This document shows, in pieces, positions 6,156-9,352 of a DNA stretch of 9,352 nucleotides (the first letter of the stretch is position 1; the number at the start of each line of letters is the position of its first letter). The notes below the pieces were generated by a model, which ran no database searches, had not been told where the DNA came from, and saw nothing but the letters and a program-made list of their open reading frames with translations. Both the position numbers and the translations under genes were made by a program. Origin of the DNA: Caulobacteraceae bacterium. Its GTDB lineage: Bacteria > Pseudomonadota > Alphaproteobacteria > Caulobacterales > Caulobacteraceae. The stretch spans positions 1 to 9,352 of the forward strand of contig PMOM01000027.1 in assembly GCA_003161535.1 (NCBI GenBank). Direction: 5' to 3'.

Positions 6156-8420
6156 CTAAAGCGCCACAGCGAGCTTTCGCGCGAGCGCTTCGACTTCGCC
6201 GCGCACCGATCCGGCCGCGCTCTTCAGCAGCGGCTCCAGACCCCGGCGCGCCGCCTCGCGATCGCAGGAAAGCACCATCTGCTTGACCGGACCGATGCCC
6301 ACCGGCGGCATGGACAGCCGATCAAACCCTAGCGCCAGCAGGGCGAAAGCCTCCAAAGGCCGGCCGGCGATTTCGCCGCATACCGAAACTGGCGTGCCGG
6401 TGGCGATGCAGGCTTCCTTGATGGTCGACAGGGCCCGCAAGGCCGGCGGCGAAAGCACGTCATAGCGATCCGACACCCTGGGATTTCCCCGGTCGGCCGC
6501 GAATAGATATTGCATCAGGTCATTGGTGCCGATCGAGACGAAATCGGTCATCGGCAATAGCGCGTCGAGGTGCCAGATCAACGATGGCGCTTCGATCATG
6601 GCGCCGACGTCCAGCCGCGAGGGCCCTGGACGGCCGCGCCGACTGGCCCAGGCGATCTCGCGATCCACCAAGGCGCGGGCGGCGCGGAATTCCTCCACGC
6701 TGGCCACCAGAGGGAACATCACTCGAAGCGGCCGGCCGGCCACCGCGGCGATCAGGGCGCGTAGCTGAATGCGCAGCAGAGCCGGCCGATCAAGTCCCAT
6801 GCGCACCGCTCGCCAGCCAAGCGCCGGATTGTCCTCCCGCTCGGCCTCCAGATAGGGGAGCACCTTGTCGCCGCCCAGATCGAGTGTGCGGAAGGTCACC
6901 GGCAGGTCTCCGGCGGCGTCCAACACTCGAGCATAGAGGGCGGCCTGGGCATTGAGGCGCGGCAGGTCCTCGGACACCATGAACTGAAACTCGGTGCGAA
7001 ACAGGCCGATGCCCTCCGCGCCGGTCTCGGGCAGAATGTCGAAATCCACGGCAAGGCCCGCGTTCATCAGGAGGGTGATCTTGACGCCGTCACGAGTGAA
7101 CGCTGGGGTATCGCGCAGCCTCGCGAACTCGGCCCGCCGTTCGGCCCGCACGCCCATGCGCGCGGTGACCGCCTTGACCACATCGGGTCGCGGACGAAGG
7201 TAGGCCTCGCCCATCTCCGCGTCGACGATCACCGGGTCGCCCTCGTTGACCCGATCTCGCAGCCCGGCGATCCGGCCGACGCACGGTATGTCCAGGGCGC
7301 GCGCGACAATGGCCGCGTGGCTGGCCGAGGATCCCTCCTCGAGAAGCAGTCCACGCAGCTTGGCCCGGTCGTATTCCAGCAGGTCCGCGGGACCAAGATT
7401 TCGGGCGATGAGGATGGCGTTGTCTGGCAGGCTTCGAGCCTTGCCGCCGTCGCCGCTCAGGTGGCGCAACAATCGATCGTTGAGGTCCTCAAGATCGTGC
7501 ACGCGTTCGCGCAGATAGGGATCGCGCGCCTGGCCGATCCCGGCGCGATGCTCCGATCGCACACGCTCGACGGCCGCCTCGGCGGTCAGGCCAGAATGGA
7601 CGGCCTCCTGCAGGGAGTGGTTCCAGCTTCGGCTGTGGGCCAGCATCTTGTAGGTCTCAAGAACGTCGTAGGACGCGCCCAGGATGCCCTCGTGACCATC
7701 CAGCATGGCGTCGATCTGGGCTTGCAGATCGCCGATGGCCGCGGCGAGGCGGCCTTCCTCGGCGGCGGAGTCATCCGATAGCAGGCGGCCGACGGCCACC
7801 GGCGCTTCATGCAGAACCGCGACGCCGAAGGCCAATCCATCGGCGAACTTGGCGCCCTTGAGCCGCTCCGGCCGGCGCGGCGCGATCTCGACATCCTTAA
7901 GTTCCTCGCGCGAGAGCAGATCGCCGGCGGCCACCATCTCGGCCAGGACCATGGCGATGATCTGCAGATCCTCGACGTCATCTTCGGCATAGATTCGGCT
8001 GGTCCGGTTTTGCACCACCAGGACGCCGATGGCCCGACCGCCCCGGAGCAGCGGAACGCCCAGAAAAGCGTGAAAGGGATCCTCGCCGGTTTCCGGACGA
8101 TAGGAAAACGCCGGATGATTTGGCGCGTCCGAGAGGTTGAGCGGGCCGCCCAGGCGCATGATCTCGCCGACCAGGCCTTCGCCCGGTTTGAGCTGGGTGA
8201 CATGGATGGCGCCAGGATCGAGGCCCTCGGTGGCGAACAGCTCCATCTCGCCGGTCGCCCGCCGCAAGTAGATGGAACACACCTCCGCGACCATGGAAAC
8301 GGCGATGGTCCTCACCACGGCGCCAAGCTTGGCCTGGGTCGGTCCCCCTCCGGCCATGGCTTCGCGAATCTGCCGAAGCAGGCTGCGCGGTCCGCGGATG
8401 GCGAGCGCTGGCGGCGGCAT
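6156..8420 (-). CDS. ptsP: Phosphoenolpyruvate-protein phosphotransferase EI-Ntr (PtsP)
   Basis: EI-Ntr takes phosphate from phosphoenolpyruvate and passes it to NPr and then EIIA-Ntr, a regulatory chain that senses nitrogen. In Caulobacter glutamine binding to the GAF domain is reported to inhibit its autophosphorylation, which links nitrogen status to SpoT and (p)ppGpp. The 754 residues match the family length. In order: a GAF domain (about 28-168), the NPr-binding PEP-utiliser N domain (about 185-310), the phosphohistidine swivel domain with GSSASHAAIVARALDIP (363-379, His368), and the PEP-binding barrel. The barrel carries GLFRTEF (472-478), RTLDLGGDK (511-519), SIGTNDLMQY (629-638) and the catalytic Cys681 in SVCGE. 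All key residues are present. The ATG at 8420 has only a weak AGGG Shine-Dalgarno. It is the first gene of the minus-strand run. In many relatives lysC is immediately upstream, but here a divergent hydrolase is. Confidence 0.95.
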   Translation of the reverse strand: MPPPALAIRGPRSLLRQIREAMAGGGPTQAKLGAVVRTIAVSMVAEVCSIYLRRATGEMELFATEGLDPGAIHVTQLKPGEGLVGEIMRLGGPLNLSDAPNHPAFSYRPETGEDPFHAFLGVPLLRGGRAIGVLVVQNRTSRIYAEDDVEDLQIIAMVLAEMVAAGDLLSREELKDVEIAPRRPERLKGAKFADGLAFGVAVLHEAPVAVGRLLSDDSAAEEGRLAAAIGDLQAQIDAMLDGHEGILGASYDVLETYKMLAHSRSWNHSLQEAVHSGLTAEAAVERVRSEHRAGIGQARDPYLRERVHDLEDLNDRLLRHLSGDGGKARSLPDNAILIARNLGPADLLEYDRAKLRGLLLEEGSSASHAAIVARALDIPCVGRIAGLRDRVNEGDPVIVDAEMGEAYLRPRPDVVKAVTARMGVRAERRAEFARLRDTPAFTRDGVKITLLMNAGLAVDFDILPETGAEGIGLFRTEFQFMVSEDLPRLNAQAALYARVLDAAGDLPVTFRTLDLGGDKVLPYLEAEREDNPALGWRAVRMGLDRPALLRIQLRALIAAVAGRPLRVMFPLVASVEEFRAARALVDREIAWASRRGRPGPSRLDVGAMIEAPSLIWHLDALLPMTDFVSIGTNDLMQYLFAADRGNPRVSDRYDVLSPPALRALSTIKEACIATGTPVSVCGEIAGRPLEAFALLALGFDRLSMPPVGIGPVKQMVLSCDREAARRGLEPLLKSAAGSVRGEVEALARKLAVAL

Positions 8421-8457
8421 GGCCCTGTGAAACGTCTCTGCACTTGTCCTAGCGGCG

Positions 8458-8466
8458 CCTATAGCA
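8458..8466 (-). promoter_or_regulatory. Candidate extended -10 promoter of ptsP
   Basis: TGCTATAGG on the minus strand combines an extended TGn with a TATAGG hexamer (4 of 6 to TATAAT); its GCTATA core also resembles the Caulobacter housekeeping -10. No recognisable -35 lies 16-18 bases upstream, where the DNA is a GC alternation. Transcription would start near 8451, leaving a leader of about 31 bases before the ptsP ATG. Found by eye. Confidence 0.35.
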
Positions 8467-8618
8467 GGTTTTGGCGGGCGCGCGCGCCGGGCGGCATGGA
8501 CTGAGCTGCTTTCGGGGCCAAGCGCCTCTTCTTTGGGCGGCGGCGGATGAGACAGACGGGCGCGCTCATGTCATCGTGGCGTCCAGTCGGGCGCCGCCCG
8601 AGACGAAGAGGACAAAGC

Positions 8619-9352
8619 ATGCGTGGAAAAGCGGGACTGTTCCTCCTGGGATGGGCGATGGTGCTGTTGGGTGGCTTGCTCGCCTATAGCGTGCAAACGA
8701 CGGGCGGAGTCACGGTCGAGGACGTGCGCTACCGGGGAGCTGGCGGAGAGATTCTGTCGGCGCTGCTCTACATCCCGCCGCGAGCGACCATCCGCGCGCC
8801 CGCTCCGGCGGTGATGGTGAGCCACGGCTACATCAACACCCGCGAAATGCAGAGTCCGTTCGCCATCGAACTGGCCCGGCGAGGTTTCGTCGTCCTGGCC
8901 ATCGACATGGCCGGCCACGGCTACAGCGGTGGGGCGGTCGGCGCCGATGACGGCGGCGGACCCGACGGCCTGAAGTATCTCCAGGCGCTGCCGTTCGTCG
9001 ACAAATCCAACATCGGCCTCGAAGGCCACAGCATGGGCGGCGTTCCCGTGGTCGGCGCGGCGCTCGCGCAGCCGGACGGCTATCGGGCCATGGTTCTGGA
9101 GGGGTCGACGACGCCGAACATCGGTCAGGTCGGCATGGGCACGCCGCGGTTTCCTCGCAACCTAGCCGTCGTCTTCGGCCAATACGATGAGTTCGCCCCT
9201 CTGATGTGGCAGGCGAGCAAGGGCTCCGCGGTCGGCGCATCGCCCAAGCTCGAGCAGCTTTTCGGCGCGGCCCGCCCGGTCATCCCCGGGCGGGTCTACG
9301 GCTCGATCGACCAGGGAACCGCGCGCCTGTTGATCAATCCGCCGATCACCCA
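8619..9352 (+). CDS. Membrane-anchored alpha/beta hydrolase, N-terminal part (3' end outside window)
   Basis: The visible 244 residues are the N-terminal part of an alpha/beta hydrolase; the frame is open to the right edge. Residues 5-25 (GLFLLGWAMVLLGGLLAY plus flanks) are an uncleaved signal or membrane anchor, followed by VTVEDVRYRG and LSALLYIPP, the lead-in of dienelactone-hydrolase/acyl-esterase-type enzymes. Next come VMVSHGYINTREMQSPFAIE (65-84), with the oxyanion HG, the segment VVLAIDMAGHGYSGG (91-105), and the nucleophile elbow GHSMG (136-140, Ser138). The acid is probably Asp190 in FGQYDEF; the catalytic His would lie beyond the edge. The ATG at 8619 has GAGGA about 6 bases upstream. 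From memory, proteins with this SHGYIN/QSPFAIELARRG pattern can carry a long polytopic C-terminal membrane region, so the full gene may be much longer than the hydrolase domain; this cannot be seen here. Substrate unknown. It is not related closely to the hydrolase at 431. Confidence 0.85.
   Translation, partial: MRGKAGLFLLGWAMVLLGGLLAYSVQTTGGVTVEDVRYRGAGGEILSALLYIPPRATIRAPAPAVMVSHGYINTREMQSPFAIELARRGFVVLAIDMAGHGYSGGAVGADDGGGPDGLKYLQALPFVDKSNIGLEGHSMGGVPVVGAALAQPDGYRAMVLEGSTTPNIGQVGMGTPRFPRNLAVVFGQYDEFAPLMWQASKGSAVGASPKLEQLFGAARPVIPGRVYGSIDQGTARLLINPPIT

Overview
The window is GC-rich with tightly packed genes. Its gene content and protein sequences fit an alphaproteobacterium of the order Caulobacterales (Caulobacter/Phenylobacterium-like); the genus is an inference from residue-level resemblance. 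Most of it is one minus-strand run of housekeeping genes, read from right to left: ptsP (nitrogen PTS enzyme I), a RodZ-like HTH/membrane protein, ispG (isoprenoid synthesis), an unnamed 97-residue beta-rich protein, prmC (release-factor methyltransferase), a DUF4167 protein, and the first 87 codons of clpB at the left edge.

Two genes lie on the plus strand, and both encode alpha/beta hydrolases of different families. One (431-1369) sits between clpB and the DUF4167 gene, divergent from the former and convergent with the latter. The other starts at 8619, diverges from ptsP, and runs off the right edge.

The genes from ptsP to prmC are separated by only 16-124 bases and probably form one operon or a set of overlapping transcripts. 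A 274-base non-coding stretch (2329-2602) separates prmC from the DUF4167 gene. Regulatory candidates are a heat-shock (sigma-32-like) promoter in front of clpB, an extended -10 promoter in front of ptsP, and a strong Shine-Dalgarno that fixes the start of the RodZ-like gene.

The cluster joins functions that are often neighbours in Alphaproteobacteria: nitrogen/stringent signalling (PtsP), cell shape (RodZ-like), MEP-pathway isoprenoids (IspG), translation termination (PrmC) and proteostasis (ClpB). The main oddity is what is missing. Neither prfA nor hisS lies between ispG and prmC, and the small beta-rich protein occupies that slot. I see no mobile element, CRISPR array, phage gene, tRNA or rRNA, and no convincing novel multi-gene system. 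The points most worth a second look are the 97-residue protein, the low-complexity architecture of the DUF4167 protein (including a G8 tract), and the 274-base intergenic stretch.
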